Positions 7,294-15,855 of a DNA stretch of 29,551 nucleotides are shown here, piece after piece; the stretch's first letter is position 1, and the number at the start of each line of letters is the position of its first letter. Source of the DNA: an uncultured bacterium (GTDB lineage Bacteria; Patescibacteriota; Minisyncoccia; Phycocordibacterales; PALSA-1337). The stretch lies in contig CAIVGA010000037.1 in assembly GCA_903905325.1 (NCBI GenBank), positions 1-29,551 of the forward strand, given 5' to 3'. The position numbers and the translations under genes are program-made. A model generated the notes under the pieces. The model did no database searches, was not told the origin of the DNA, and saw only the letters and a program-made list of their open reading frames with translations.

Positions 7294-7827
7294 ATGAACA
7301 ATTCTAATAAAGGTTTTGTGGTTCCGTTACTTATTACTATTATTGCGTTATTAATTATTGGCGGTGGTGTTTATGTATATGAAAGTAAGAAGGCTAATAA
7401 AATAACCGATGCTAGTACGCAAACACAGACAGGACAGAATTATATTGTAGAAAATGGAAATCAAGCTGACCCAATTCTTCATACTACTATTATTAATAAT
7501 TTTCTATCAGCAAAAGCTATATACTCATCTGGAGACTTGGTAGTAATTCGTAAATATCTGTTGAACGCAATTCCTGCAGGACCACAACAACAGAAGATTG
7601 CCAACTTACCTGATTCAAATTTGAATAAGGCTGCAGCGGTTTATAATGAAATATATGGTGTAGTTACGGAGAGTATTCTCCGTAGACCTGATACGACATA
7701 GGCATTTAATCAAGATAAGACTTTAGTTAAGATCTCATTTAAGGTAACCCTCTCTGATTCTAATAGAAGTACTGAAGACATTTATATACAAATGTCGGAA
7801 AATAATAAACAGTGGTATCTATACTAA
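7294..7827 (+). pseudogene. Membrane-anchored protein gene interrupted by an in-frame TAG
   Basis: The first part (7294-7701) encodes 135 residues: a short N-terminus, one hydrophobic helix at about residues 8-28 (FVVPLLITIIALLIIGGGVY), a polar linker, and the start of an extracytoplasmic domain. A TAG stop follows at 7699-7701. The same frame stays open for 41 more codons to a TAA at 7825-7827, and the continuation (AFNQDKTLVKISFKV, then QMSENNKQWYLY) looks like the beta strands that complete such a domain and end in the W-Y-L-Y pattern of many small secreted domains. I therefore read it as one gene of 177 codons broken by a nonsense mutation. Readthrough or a sequencing error are alternatives. 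Function is unknown. The upstream promoter is nearly identical to that of the next gene. Confidence 0.7.
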
Positions 7828-8009
7828 GTTACTGTTAATAACCAATATACTAAATCACGTCATGTACGCCAGCTTACTTTTTATGCAATTGAGCTGTGTT
7901 TATAAGTTGGCTATATAATCTACATTTTCTAGAACAGTTACAATTAAGTTTGGTTAGCGACCATAGTAGGGATTGAACGTAAAATATCCTTTTGTTGATC
8001 TGCAAAATC

Positions 8010-8032
8010 AGTTTGAGCTTTGTGATATACTT
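8010..8032 (+). repeat. Copy 2 of duplicated promoter segment
   Basis: It matches 7265-7286 except at the central TC/CTT. The unexplained 180 bases before it (7828-8009) contain no ORF and no RNA gene that I can support. Confidence 0.75.
8023..8031 (+). promoter_or_regulatory. Extended -10 element of the 8038 gene
   Basis: TGA-TATACT ends 6 bases before the ATG at 8038. Confidence 0.64.
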
Positions 8033-8037
8033 ACGGT

Positions 8038-8505
8038 ATGAATATTTTTCTGGTAATAATTATCTGTGCTCTAGTGGCTTACTTTATGTTTGCAATTTTT
8101 GCACGTAAATATGGTGCGCCTTTTTATTCAACATTGGCAAGAGTGATTTTATCAATTAGCTTTGTTTGGACCCTAATCAATCCAGTTGCCGCGTTACTTT
8201 ATTCCATAACCCATCTAGGTACAAATGTTTATCCTGTCCAGTTAATAATATTTGAATTAATTCCAGCGGTAGCTTTATTGGTATCACTTGTTTTAGTATT
8301 ACTAAGGGTTAACAAAAAAACTGTTACAATATCTTTTCTAATCTATCTGATAGTCTGTTTCCTTGAAAGTTTTTGGGTATATAAATATTTATATACTGCA
8401 ATTTATGTGACAGTATATAGCAATTACATAAGCATACTCGCTTTTCTTTTGGCGACTTGGTTTATTAAAGGCGCCGCCAATGCATCTTTATCTGAACAAA
8501 AGTAA
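8038..8505 (+). CDS. Polytopic membrane protein of unknown function, 155 aa
   Basis: I do not recognise the family. About five hydrophobic segments are visible, roughly at residues 2-21, 33-57, 64-88, 95-115 and 121-146, with short charged loops (RKYG, RVNKK) that suggest a positive-inside orientation. The C-terminus is a short polar tail ending in LSEQK. No catalytic residues or transport signature can be identified. The gene sits in the small accessory block between dut and argS and shares its promoter segment with the interrupted membrane-protein gene upstream, so the two may be expressed alike. The ATG is fixed by the -10 element 6 bases before it. Confidence 0.66.
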   Translation: MNIFLVIIICALVAYFMFAIFARKYGAPFYSTLARVILSISFVWTLINPVAALLYSITHLGTNVYPVQLIIFELIPAVALLVSLVLVLLRVNKKTVTISFLIYLIVCFLESFWVYKYLYTAIYVTVYSNYISILAFLLATWFIKGAANASLSEQK

Positions 8506-8576
8506 AATACGGTCAAGATCTTCTAGCTCGTACAGCCCTTCGAGATGGTTGCGATATACAACATCACATCGTATAT

Positions 8577-8605
8577 TTTTCATGCTAAAATCACTGCTAT
8601 GAAAG
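8577..8605 (+). repeat. Copy 1 of 29-base argS-type promoter/start segment
   Basis: The segment matches 9642-9670 in 28 of 29 positions (G/C difference at 8596). It spans a TTTT, the extended -10, the ATG and the first AAAG of the coding region. The two copies bracket the rhuM gene. Confidence 0.85.
8583..8591 (+). promoter_or_regulatory. Extended -10 element of the rhuM-family gene
   Basis: TGC-TAAAAT ends 7 bases before the ATG at 8599. This supports 8599 over the longer in-frame start at 8545. Confidence 0.65.
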
Positions 8606-9636
8606 CTCAGAAAAGTGGTAAAAATCTACTTTCACAAAATACTACAGCTCAATTCCTTATCTTTACAGCGGAAACTGGCAATCCCAAGATTGAAGTTCGC
8701 ATAGAAGGGGATATGGTTTGGTTGACGCAGAAGCTTATGGCCGAGCTTTTTGATGTTTCCGTACCAACAATAAACGAACATCTTAAAAATATCTTTGAAA
8801 CAGGTGAATTAAAGGAGAGTTCAGTTATTCGGAAATTCCTAATAACTGCTACAGATGGTAAGGAGTATGATACACAGCATTATAATCTTGACTCTGTTAT
8901 TTCGGTTGGTTATAGAGTAAATTCAAAACGAGCTACACATTTCCGTATATGGGCAACCCAAGTACTCCGTGAGTATATTATTAAAGGATTTGTGCTTGAT
9001 GATGAACGTCTGAAACAAGGAAAGAAGTTATTTGGTTCTGATTATTTTAGAGAATTGCTCGAGCGTGTTCGTTCTATCAGAGCGAGCGAACGTCGTATCT
9101 ATCAACAAATAACTGACATCTTTGCTGAATGTAGCATTGATTATGATAAGGACTCCGATGTTAGTCATGAATTTTACGCTATGGTGCAAAACAAATTCCA
9201 CTTTGCAATAACAGGTAAGACGGCACCAGAAATAATTTATAATAAAGCGGATGCGACTATGCCTAATATGGGTCTTATGGCGTGGAAAAAATCTCCAACA
9301 GGTAGAATATTGCAATCAGATGTTACTGTCGCAAAAAATTATTTGGCAGAAGCAGAAATCAAGCAACTTGAGCGAACAGTTACAGGATTCTTTGATTATA
9401 TTGAAGGATTGATCGCTCGTAGCAACACGTTTACCATGAAAGAGTTTACCAAAAGCGTTGATAAGTTTTTGACTTTTAATGAGTATAAAATACTTGATGG
9501 GAAGGGGCGTATTTCCAAGGTCGATGCGGACGCCCGAGCGATTTTAGAATACGAGGAATTTAATAAGCATCAACAAATTGAGTCTGATTTTGATAAGGAG
9601 GTTAAGAAGATAATTGGAGATAATAAATTAGAGTAA
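8599..9636 (+). CDS. RhuM-family (Virulence_RhuM) protein
   Basis: The 345-aa protein has the RhuM-family order: IEVRIEGDMVWLTQKLMAELF, a helix-turn-helix-like N-terminus (VSVPTINEHLKNIFETGEL), YNLDSVISVGYRVNSKRATHFRIWATQVLREYI, then LLERVRSIRASERRIYQQITDIFAECSIDYD and a C-terminal helical part. The family is common in bacterial accessory regions, in prophages and near Fic/restriction genes; its biochemical function is not established. I chose the ATG at 8599, not 8545, because family similarity begins after it and a -10 element sits 7 bases upstream. The gene is bracketed by two near-identical copies of the argS promoter/start segment, which suggests it was inserted beside argS. Confidence 0.86.
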   Translation: MKAQKSGKNLLSQNTTAQFLIFTAETGNPKIEVRIEGDMVWLTQKLMAELFDVSVPTINEHLKNIFETGELKESSVIRKFLITATDGKEYDTQHYNLDSVISVGYRVNSKRATHFRIWATQVLREYIIKGFVLDDERLKQGKKLFGSDYFRELLERVRSIRASERRIYQQITDIFAECSIDYDKDSDVSHEFYAMVQNKFHFAITGKTAPEIIYNKADATMPNMGLMAWKKSPTGRILQSDVTVAKNYLAEAEIKQLERTVTGFFDYIEGLIARSNTFTMKEFTKSVDKFLTFNEYKILDGKGRISKVDADARAILEYEEFNKHQQIESDFDKEVKKIIGDNKLE

Positions 9637-9641
9637 GTGAG

Positions 9642-9670
9642 TTTTCATGCTAAAATCACTCCTATGAAAG
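9642..9670 (+). repeat. Copy 2 of 29-base argS-type promoter/start segment
   Basis: This copy overlaps the true argS start at 9664. The copy spacing is 1065 bases, and the rhuM gene lies between the two. Confidence 0.85.
9648..9656 (+). promoter_or_regulatory. Extended -10 element of argS
   Basis: TGC-TAAAAT ends 7 bases before the ATG at 9664, which fixes that start in preference to the GTG at 9637. Confidence 0.65.
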
Positions 9671-11448
9671 AAGGTATTATTGAAGCCCTCAAACAAGCCG
9701 CTCAAAAGTTTGGTATTGATATAAAAGGTGCTCAAATTCAGCTTGATTACCCAGAAAACCCAGAGTACGGGGATTTTTCAACAAACTTGGCTATGGCTCA
9801 TGCAAAGTCGCTCAAAATCGCACCAAAAGTTTTGGCGGAGAAAATCATCACAGCATTTAAAGAGATCCAGCCAAATTTTATCGACTCAATCACCGTCGCT
9901 GGACCTGGTTTCATTAATTTTAAAATAAAAGATCAAGCTATTGCCAAGCAAATTCTCGAGGCCGCAAAAAAGGGAAGTGAATATGGTAAAAAAGTTTCGT
10001 CGGTGGCAAAAAATGTCCTCATAGAACACACCGACCCAAACGCCTTCAAAGCTTTTCATATCGGTCATCTCATGGCCAACGCGATTGGTGAATCATTGTC
10101 GAGACTTGTAGAATTTTCTGGTGCAAAGACAACGCGTATTTGTTATCCATCTGATATTGGTCTCCATATAGCCAAATCTATTTGGGCTGTGAAGAGACAT
10201 GTCGCTGAAATTCCTATAGATTCAGCACCTATCCAGATGAAGACAGAATTCCTCGGACGAATGTATGTCGAAGGAACTCAGGCTTATGATGTTGCTGGCG
10301 CGATGGTTCCTATTGGACCCGCAAAAGCAGAGATAGATGCACTGAACGAAATTATTTACAAAAAATCTGACGCTGATATCAATGCTTTCTATGAACAAGG
10401 CAAGGCTTGGAGTATGGAGCATTTCGAACTTTTATATAAGAGACTTGGCACCAAGTTTGACGATTATCTTTATGAAAGCCAAATGGCACCAGTTGGTTTG
10501 GAAATAGTTAATAAGGCTTCAAAAAAGGGCTTCTGTTTTTGGAAGAAAAATGTTTTTGAAGAAAGTGAAGGGGCTGTTGTTTTCAAAGGTGAGCAATATG
10601 GTTTGCATACACGTGTCTTCATAAATTCTCACGGTTTGCCAACTTATGAAGCCAAGGAAGTCGGACTCAATGTTACAAAGTTCAATAAATATCCCAATAC
10701 AGATCGTTCAATCATCGTCACAGCAAATGAGCAGAATGATTATTTCAAAGTTTTACTCAAGGCTTTGTCACTCTTGGATGAAAATATTGCCACAAAGACG
10801 AAGCATATCGGTCATGGAATGCTCAGGTTTGCTTCAGGGAAAATGTCATCACGTACAGGAAAGGTGATAACTGCAGAAACTTTGATTTCAGATATTCGCG
10901 AGTTAGTCCAAGCAAAGATCGCTGAAAGAAAATTCTCAAAAGAAGAAGCTGATACGCTTGCGGACGTCATCGCTATAGGTGCCATCAAATACACAATCCT
11001 TCGTCAATCAGTTGGTAGTGACATCGTCTTCGATTCCTCGGCTTCTATTTCTTTCGAAGGTGATTCCGGTCCATATCTTCAATATTCTGCGGTACGTGCT
11101 GGAGCTGTACTCGAGAAAGCAAAGCAAGAGGGGATTGGTGCGCTGAAAAATTTGTCGGCACTAAATACAGCGGCGGAAAATTTGCCAGAAAAAGTGTCGC
11201 TACTCGAAAAACTTATTACACGTTTCCCTGATATCGCCGAGCGTGCTTGTTCCGAATATGCTCCGCAACATGTCGCCAATTACCTCATAAATTTGGCTGG
11301 TGCTTTCAATAGTTTCTATGCACAACAACAAGTCGTAAACGCAAATGATCCTTTGTCTCCATATTATGTAACTTTGACGCAGGTTTTTCGCCAGACGATG
11401 ATCAATGGTCTATGGCTTCTAGGTATAAAAGTGCCGGAGAGGATGTAA
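9664..11448 (+). CDS. argS: Arginyl-tRNA synthetase
   Basis: The 594-aa class I synthetase charges tRNA-Arg. An N-terminal ArgRS-specific domain (about residues 1-90: LDYPENPEYGDFSTNLAM, then VAGPGFINFKI) precedes the catalytic core. HIGH is at 132-135 in FKAFHIGHLMANAIGE. GKMSSRTGKVI carries the second signature as KMSSR at 393-397. The C-terminal DALR-type anticodon domain starts at about residue 470 (YLQYSAVRAGAVLEKA) and ends RQTMINGLWLLGIKVPERM. Length matches the family. The upstream in-frame GTG at 9637 would add nine residues encoded by promoter sequence, so 9664 is preferred. A separate promoter precedes ileS, so the two synthetase genes are not strictly one operon. Confidence 0.95.
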   Translation: MKEGIIEALKQAAQKFGIDIKGAQIQLDYPENPEYGDFSTNLAMAHAKSLKIAPKVLAEKIITAFKEIQPNFIDSITVAGPGFINFKIKDQAIAKQILEAAKKGSEYGKKVSSVAKNVLIEHTDPNAFKAFHIGHLMANAIGESLSRLVEFSGAKTTRICYPSDIGLHIAKSIWAVKRHVAEIPIDSAPIQMKTEFLGRMYVEGTQAYDVAGAMVPIGPAKAEIDALNEIIYKKSDADINAFYEQGKAWSMEHFELLYKRLGTKFDDYLYESQMAPVGLEIVNKASKKGFCFWKKNVFEESEGAVVFKGEQYGLHTRVFINSHGLPTYEAKEVGLNVTKFNKYPNTDRSIIVTANEQNDYFKVLLKALSLLDENIATKTKHIGHGMLRFASGKMSSRTGKVITAETLISDIRELVQAKIAERKFSKEEADTLADVIAIGAIKYTILRQSVGSDIVFDSSASISFEGDSGPYLQYSAVRAGAVLEKAKQEGIGALKNLSALNTAAENLPEKVSLLEKLITRFPDIAERACSEYAPQHVANYLINLAGAFNSFYAQQQVVNANDPLSPYYVTLTQVFRQTMINGLWLLGIKVPERM

Positions 11449-11476
11449 TTATCTTTATTCTCAAAACTCCAAAAAA

Positions 11477-11485
11477 TGTTATTAT
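11477..11485 (+). promoter_or_regulatory. Extended -10 element of ileS
   Basis: TGT-TATTAT ends 8 bases before the ATG at 11494. Confidence 0.58.
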
Positions 11486-11493
11486 AGCTCTAT

Positions 11494-14400
11494 ATGAGCC
11501 TACATTCTGACCGCGAAGAAAGGATATTATCCTTCTGGAAAGAGAAGGGTATTTTTGAAAAATCACTGGAGAAGCCCGATCCAAAAGGTGAATACACTTT
11601 CTATGATGGACCGCCATTTGCCACAGGAACACCTCACTATGGGCATATTTTGGCCGGTACGATGAAGGATGTTATCCCTCGTTTTAAGACTATGCAAGGC
11701 TATCGCGTCCGAAGACGTTGGGGTTGGGATTGTCACGGTTTGCCAGTAGAAAATCTCATAGAAAAAGAGCTTGGTCTCAAAAGTAAAAAAGATATTTTGG
11801 ATTATGGAATTGGTAAATTCAATGCAGCTGCTCGTGAAAGTGTCATGCGTTACGCAGATGAATGGCGCAAGATAGTGCCACGTCTTGGTCGCTGGGTTGA
11901 TATGGAGAATGATTACCGCACGATGGATGCAACTTACACCGAAAGTGTTTGGTGGATTTTCTCACAGTTACATGAAAAAGGTCTGATCTATGAAGGATTT
12001 AAGTCTATGAATCTGTGTCCACGTTGTGAGACAACATTGTCTAATTTTGAAGTTGCACAAGGCTACAAAGATATTACAGATATTTCTGTTTATGTGAAGT
12101 TCAAATTAAGTTATGGTATAAAAAATGGACAAAAATTGTCCAAATTCGTAGGGGATGATTTGACTGGGGCGACCTACTTAATTGCTTGGACAACAACTCC
12201 GTGGACTTTGCCTGGAAATGTAGCATTGGCAGTTGGTGCGGATATTGATTATTGTAAAGTTAAGGTTGCCGAATCACCCGAATTTTTCATCGTCGCAAAA
12301 TCTCGACTCGCTGCGACGTTCAAAGACAAGAAATATGAGATTGTACAAGCTGCAAATGGTGCTGAATCTTTCAAAGGCTCAGACTTAGTAGGTCTCTCTT
12401 ATGAGCCTGTATTTAAATATTATGCCAGCGATGCCTCTCTCAAGAACCGCGAGAATGGCTGGAAAATTTACGCAGGAGATTTTGTAACCACAGAAGATGG
12501 TACTGGCATTGTACACATTGCTCCAGCTTTTGGTGCTGACGACTATGAATTACTCAAGAAACAGAATTTGCCATTTGTTCAGCATGTAAATGTTGACGGT
12601 ACTTTTAAAAAAGAAGTCACAGATTTTGCTGGTGCTCAGGTCAAGCCCAAGTCGACTGAAGAAGACAAAAATGCTCACCAGAAAGCCGATGTTGAAGTCA
12701 TCAAATATCTCGCCAAAAACGGCACACTTTTTGATAAGGAAAAACTCATACACTCATATCCACATTGTTGGCGTTGTGAGACTCCACTTCTCAACTATGC
12801 GACTTCATCATGGTTCGTAAAAGTTACGGATATAAAGGATAAATTAGTTAAGGAAAACCAGAGTGTCACATGGGTTCCTCCAGAAATAGGTGAAGGACGT
12901 TTTGGAAATTGGCTTGCAGGTGCACGTGATTGGGCAATTTCTCGTTCGAGATTTTGGGGAGCTCCAATACCTGTTTGGAGGGAAGAAGGTGGTAAAGTCC
13001 ACGTCCTCGGCTCTGTCGCTGACCTAAAAAAGTTTAGTCGTGCACGTAACACATATTACGTTATTCGCCACGGTGAAGCTGAAAATAATGTACAGGGAGT
13101 TTTGAGTACGAAGATAGATAATCAACATCATTTAACAGCACATGGTCGTCAGCAAGTCGCTGATTCAGCAGAAAAATTGAGAGGTATCAAGTTTGATCAA
13201 GTCTTCGCTTCACCATTTTTACGTACACAGGAGACGCTCAATATTCTCGCAGAAAAACTTTACTGGTCAAAAGATATTATTCACAACGACGAGCGTATCA
13301 GGGAACTAGATGCAGGTATTTGGGATGGTCGAAATCTTCCAGAATTTTTGGCAAAATTCAATCATGCTGACCGTTTTGACAAAGCCCCAGAAGGTGGAGA
13401 AACATATGCAAATATCAAGACTCGTATGGGTGATTTCCTTTATGATATAGAAAGTAAATACGAAGGGAAGACGATTATGATTGTTACTCACGAGACACCA
13501 GCTTCACTTCTCTTAGCTGTAGCTACTGGACTCAATAGAAAAGAGACAGCAGCACTCCGTGATGGAGACAGAAAGAACGGTGGCGACTTCCTCAAAAATG
13601 CCGAATTCCGCAAAATAGATTTTGTTCCACTTCCTCATAATTCTGAATACGAACTTGATCTTCACCGACCATTTATTGATGATATTAAATTGCGCACAGA
13701 ATCTGGCGCAACACTTACGCGCGTGCCTGATGTATTCGATTGTTGGTTTGAATCTGGCTCAATGCCTTATGGTGAGGCTCATTATCCTTTTGAAAAAGGC
13801 AAGGCACATACTGACGACCTATATAGAGATATCAATTTTGAACCAAGGTCTAGTCTCTTTAAAAAAGCCCAATGTTATCCCGCAGATTTTATTGCAGAAG
13901 GTATAGATCAAACTCGTGGTTGGTTTTATAGCATGATTGTGCTGGGTGTGGCTCTCTTTGGTAAAACTCCATATAAAAAAGTCCTAGTAAATGGAATGAC
14001 TCTCGCCGAGGATGGTGAAAAAATGTCCAAGTCAAAAAAGAATTTTCCAGATCCAATGTTGATTGTCGAAAAATATGGCGCCGATGCTTTGAGATATTAT
14101 CTAATGTCTTCTCCTGCTGTTCGTGGTCAAGATTTACGTTTTAGTGAAAAGGGTGTAGATGAAATTACAAAGAAACTAGTAAATCGTCTTCTCAATGTGG
14201 TTTCTTTTTATGAAATATATGCCGATAAAACTGCTCCTTATAATGCTAATAATTTGTCCAAGAATGTTCTTGATCGTTGGATAATAGCCCGCCTCAATGA
14301 AACGATCCATACTGTTAATACCAATCTAGAGACAGGGGAATTAGATCGCGCATCACGACCATTTATGGATTTGGTTGATGATCTTTCGACATGGTATCTC

Positions 14401-15141
14401 CGTCGTTCGCGAGACCGGTTCAAAGGCGATGATACTAATGAAAAAGATGTTATATTAAAAAAAGAGGCATTAGATACCACAAGATATGTTCTAATAGAAC
14501 TTACAAAGATTTTGGCACCAATCATGCCATTCTTAGCTGAGGATATATATCTGCGTGTTGGTGGTGCTCTTGAAAGTGTTCATTTGGAGCCATGGCCAGA
14601 ACTTTCAAAAATAGATGTATCAGTTTCAGAAAATATGGAGAAGGTCCAAAGAATTGCATCTCAAGGATTGGAGGCTCGTACTGTCGCAAAGATCAATGTT
14701 CGTCAGCCTCTTCAGTCTCTCAAGGTTAAAGAAATCGGTTTTGATAGCCCGTTAGCAGCTGAATTTATTGAATTAATAAAAGATGAAGTAAATGTAAAAG
14801 AAGTAGTATTCGGTGTGTCTGTAATCTCGGGTGCAACTTCCGAATCATCGGTCGAACTAGATACAAATTTGACACCTGCTCTCAAAGAAGAAGGGATGCT
14901 TCGTGAGATTATTCGTATGATTCAGGATCTTCGAAAAGAAAAAGGTTTGAGTGTTAATGATAAGGCTTCGCTAATAGTTGGAATGGACGGATCAGAGAAT
15001 GGTGATATCGCCAGGAAATTTATAGAAAAAAATAAAGAAATTATTTCTAAGCTGACTTCTTTGAAGGGAATTGAATATGTAAAAGTAGAAACGGTGTCTG
15101 AAAAAGTTGGAGATTTGAAAGTGAAGTTGAGTCTAAAATAA
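11494..15141 (+). CDS. ileS: Isoleucyl-tRNA synthetase with inserted histidine-phosphatase domain
   Basis: The 1215-aa class I synthetase charges tRNA-Ile. HYGH is at 48-51 in ATGTPHYGHILAG, and KMSKS is at 843-847. The editing domain shows TTPWTLPGNVALAVG and GTGIVHIAPAFGADDYEL. RFGNWLAGARDWAISRSRFWGAPIPVW follows the eukaryote-like/type-2 IleRS pattern. The oddity is about 200 residues (515-715) inserted right after this segment, before ELDLHRPFIDDI. They form a complete phosphoglycerate-mutase-like histidine phosphatase, with YYVIRHGEAE (R525, H526), FASPFLRTQETL and MIVTHETPASLL (H666). Without it the protein is about 1015 residues, normal for this type. The role of the insert is unknown; it may act on a nucleotide or on the reaction by-product. 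recO follows after five bases. Confidence 0.95.
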   Translation: MSLHSDREERILSFWKEKGIFEKSLEKPDPKGEYTFYDGPPFATGTPHYGHILAGTMKDVIPRFKTMQGYRVRRRWGWDCHGLPVENLIEKELGLKSKKDILDYGIGKFNAAARESVMRYADEWRKIVPRLGRWVDMENDYRTMDATYTESVWWIFSQLHEKGLIYEGFKSMNLCPRCETTLSNFEVAQGYKDITDISVYVKFKLSYGIKNGQKLSKFVGDDLTGATYLIAWTTTPWTLPGNVALAVGADIDYCKVKVAESPEFFIVAKSRLAATFKDKKYEIVQAANGAESFKGSDLVGLSYEPVFKYYASDASLKNRENGWKIYAGDFVTTEDGTGIVHIAPAFGADDYELLKKQNLPFVQHVNVDGTFKKEVTDFAGAQVKPKSTEEDKNAHQKADVEVIKYLAKNGTLFDKEKLIHSYPHCWRCETPLLNYATSSWFVKVTDIKDKLVKENQSVTWVPPEIGEGRFGNWLAGARDWAISRSRFWGAPIPVWREEGGKVHVLGSVADLKKFSRARNTYYVIRHGEAENNVQGVLSTKIDNQHHLTAHGRQQVADSAEKLRGIKFDQVFASPFLRTQETLNILAEKLYWSKDIIHNDERIRELDAGIWDGRNLPEFLAKFNHADRFDKAPEGGETYANIKTRMGDFLYDIESKYEGKTIMIVTHETPASLLLAVATGLNRKETAALRDGDRKNGGDFLKNAEFRKIDFVPLPHNSEYELDLHRPFIDDIKLRTESGATLTRVPDVFDCWFESGSMPYGEAHYPFEKGKAHTDDLYRDINFEPRSSLFKKAQCYPADFIAEGIDQTRGWFYSMIVLGVALFGKTPYKKVLVNGMTLAEDGEKMSKSKKNFPDPMLIVEKYGADALRYYLMSSPAVRGQDLRFSEKGVDEITKKLVNRLLNVVSFYEIYADKTAPYNANNLSKNVLDRWIIARLNETIHTVNTNLETGELDRASRPFMDLVDDLSTWYLRRSRDRFKGDDTNEKDVILKKEALDTTRYVLIELTKILAPIMPFLAEDIYLRVGGALESVHLEPWPELSKIDVSVSENMEKVQRIASQGLEARTVAKINVRQPLQSLKVKEIGFDSPLAAEFIELIKDEVNVKEVVFGVSVISGATSESSVELDTNLTPALKEEGMLREIIRMIQDLRKEKGLSVNDKASLIVGMDGSENGDIARKFIEKNKEIISKLTSLKGIEYVKVETVSEKVGDLKVKLSLK

Positions 15142-15146
15142 GGCAC

Positions 15147-15809
15147 ATGCATTCCATTGTTACAACTCCTGGATTTATCATCGATTCCAGAGCTCACGCC
15201 GAAGCCGATAAGGTATATTATATTTTCACCCGGGATCTGGGGCTTGTGCGCGCAGTTGCACAGGGAATTCGTTTAGAAAAATCAAAACTTCGTTACCATA
15301 TGGAAAATTATTCATTCGGAACTTTTTCACTGGTACGCGGAAAAGAAATTTGGAGATTAACTAGTGCACAAGAATTGACCAGTTCACAGGAATTAACTAG
15401 TGCACAAAAAGTTGAAAATAATTATGCTGACAAATTTGCCGGTAAGCGTGATTTATTTGCGCGCCTCGCTCTATTGCTTCGCCGTGTACTTCACGGGGAA
15501 GAGCCGAACCGTGACTTATTTGAACATTTGATCGCTTGTGCGGAATTTCTTAATAGAACAAACTCAACTTATCAAAACCAAATTACAGAATCAGGTCTCC
15601 AGTCTTTGGAATCAATAACAGTGCTTAGGATTTTACATTCTCTTGGTTATGTTGGTAATGATCTAGAAGTTCGGGAGTTTTTACCGGCTTCCACGGCTGT
15701 TTCTGTGACACCTTCAGAGATTACACCTGCTTTATTAGATAAGGCTACTCCCCAAAGAATCATTATCAATAAGCACATAAACAAAGCCATTCAGGAGTCA
15801 CACCTATAG
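15147..15809 (+). CDS. recO: DNA repair protein RecO
   Basis: The 220-aa protein has the RecO N-terminal OB-fold pattern: TPGFIIDSRAHAEADKVYYIFTRDLGLVRAVAQGIR, then SKLRYHMENYSFGTFSLVRGKEIWRL. A helical C-terminal domain follows. RecO loads RecA on SSB-coated gaps together with RecR/RecF, and both recA and ssb are in this window. The zinc-finger cysteines of many RecO proteins are absent. A triplicated LTSxQx hexapeptide, encoded by an 18-base tandem repeat, extends the loop at residues 71-89. The gene lies five bases after the ileS stop with no promoter between, so it is in the ileS transcript. Sequence divergence is high, so the call rests on the N-terminal pattern. Confidence 0.78.
   Translation: MHSIVTTPGFIIDSRAHAEADKVYYIFTRDLGLVRAVAQGIRLEKSKLRYHMENYSFGTFSLVRGKEIWRLTSAQELTSSQELTSAQKVENNYADKFAGKRDLFARLALLLRRVLHGEEPNRDLFEHLIACAEFLNRTNSTYQNQITESGLQSLESITVLRILHSLGYVGNDLEVREFLPASTAVSVTPSEITPALLDKATPQRIIINKHINKAIQESHL
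15360..15413 (+). repeat. Three-copy 18-base tandem repeat inside recO
   Basis: The units at 15360-15377, 15378-15395 and 15396-15413 encode LTSAQE, LTSSQE and LTSAQK when each is read from the preceding Leu codon. Units one and three share their first 12 bases exactly; unit two has diverged. The reading frame is kept. Confidence 0.85.
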
Positions 15810-15837
15810 AAAACTCACCGCCCGCACACTTTTTATA

Positions 15838-15846
15838 TGATAGAAT
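15838..15846 (+). promoter_or_regulatory. Extended -10 element of the 15856 gene
   Basis: TGA-TAGAAT ends 9 bases before the ATG at 15856. Confidence 0.55.
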
Positions 15847-15855
15847 ATAAGTCAA

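Noticed and set aside
7699..7701. TAG as a recoded sense codon (pyrrolysine or code change)
   Set aside because: At least seven intact genes in the window use TAG as their stop and no pyrrolysine gene is seen.
7950..7995. A tRNA-like T-arm on the minus strand (GTTCAATCCC near 7966-7975 complement)
   Set aside because: No matching 5' half of the T stem, no anticodon or D arm and no acceptor pairing. The resemblance is limited to about 10 bases.
8545..8598. Longer start of the rhuM-family gene at 8545
   Set aside because: The added residues are encoded by the promoter segment shared with argS, and the -10 element lies 7 bases before the ATG at 8599.
9637..9663. GTG start of argS at 9637
   Set aside because: It would lie upstream of the -10 hexamer and add nine residues without family support.
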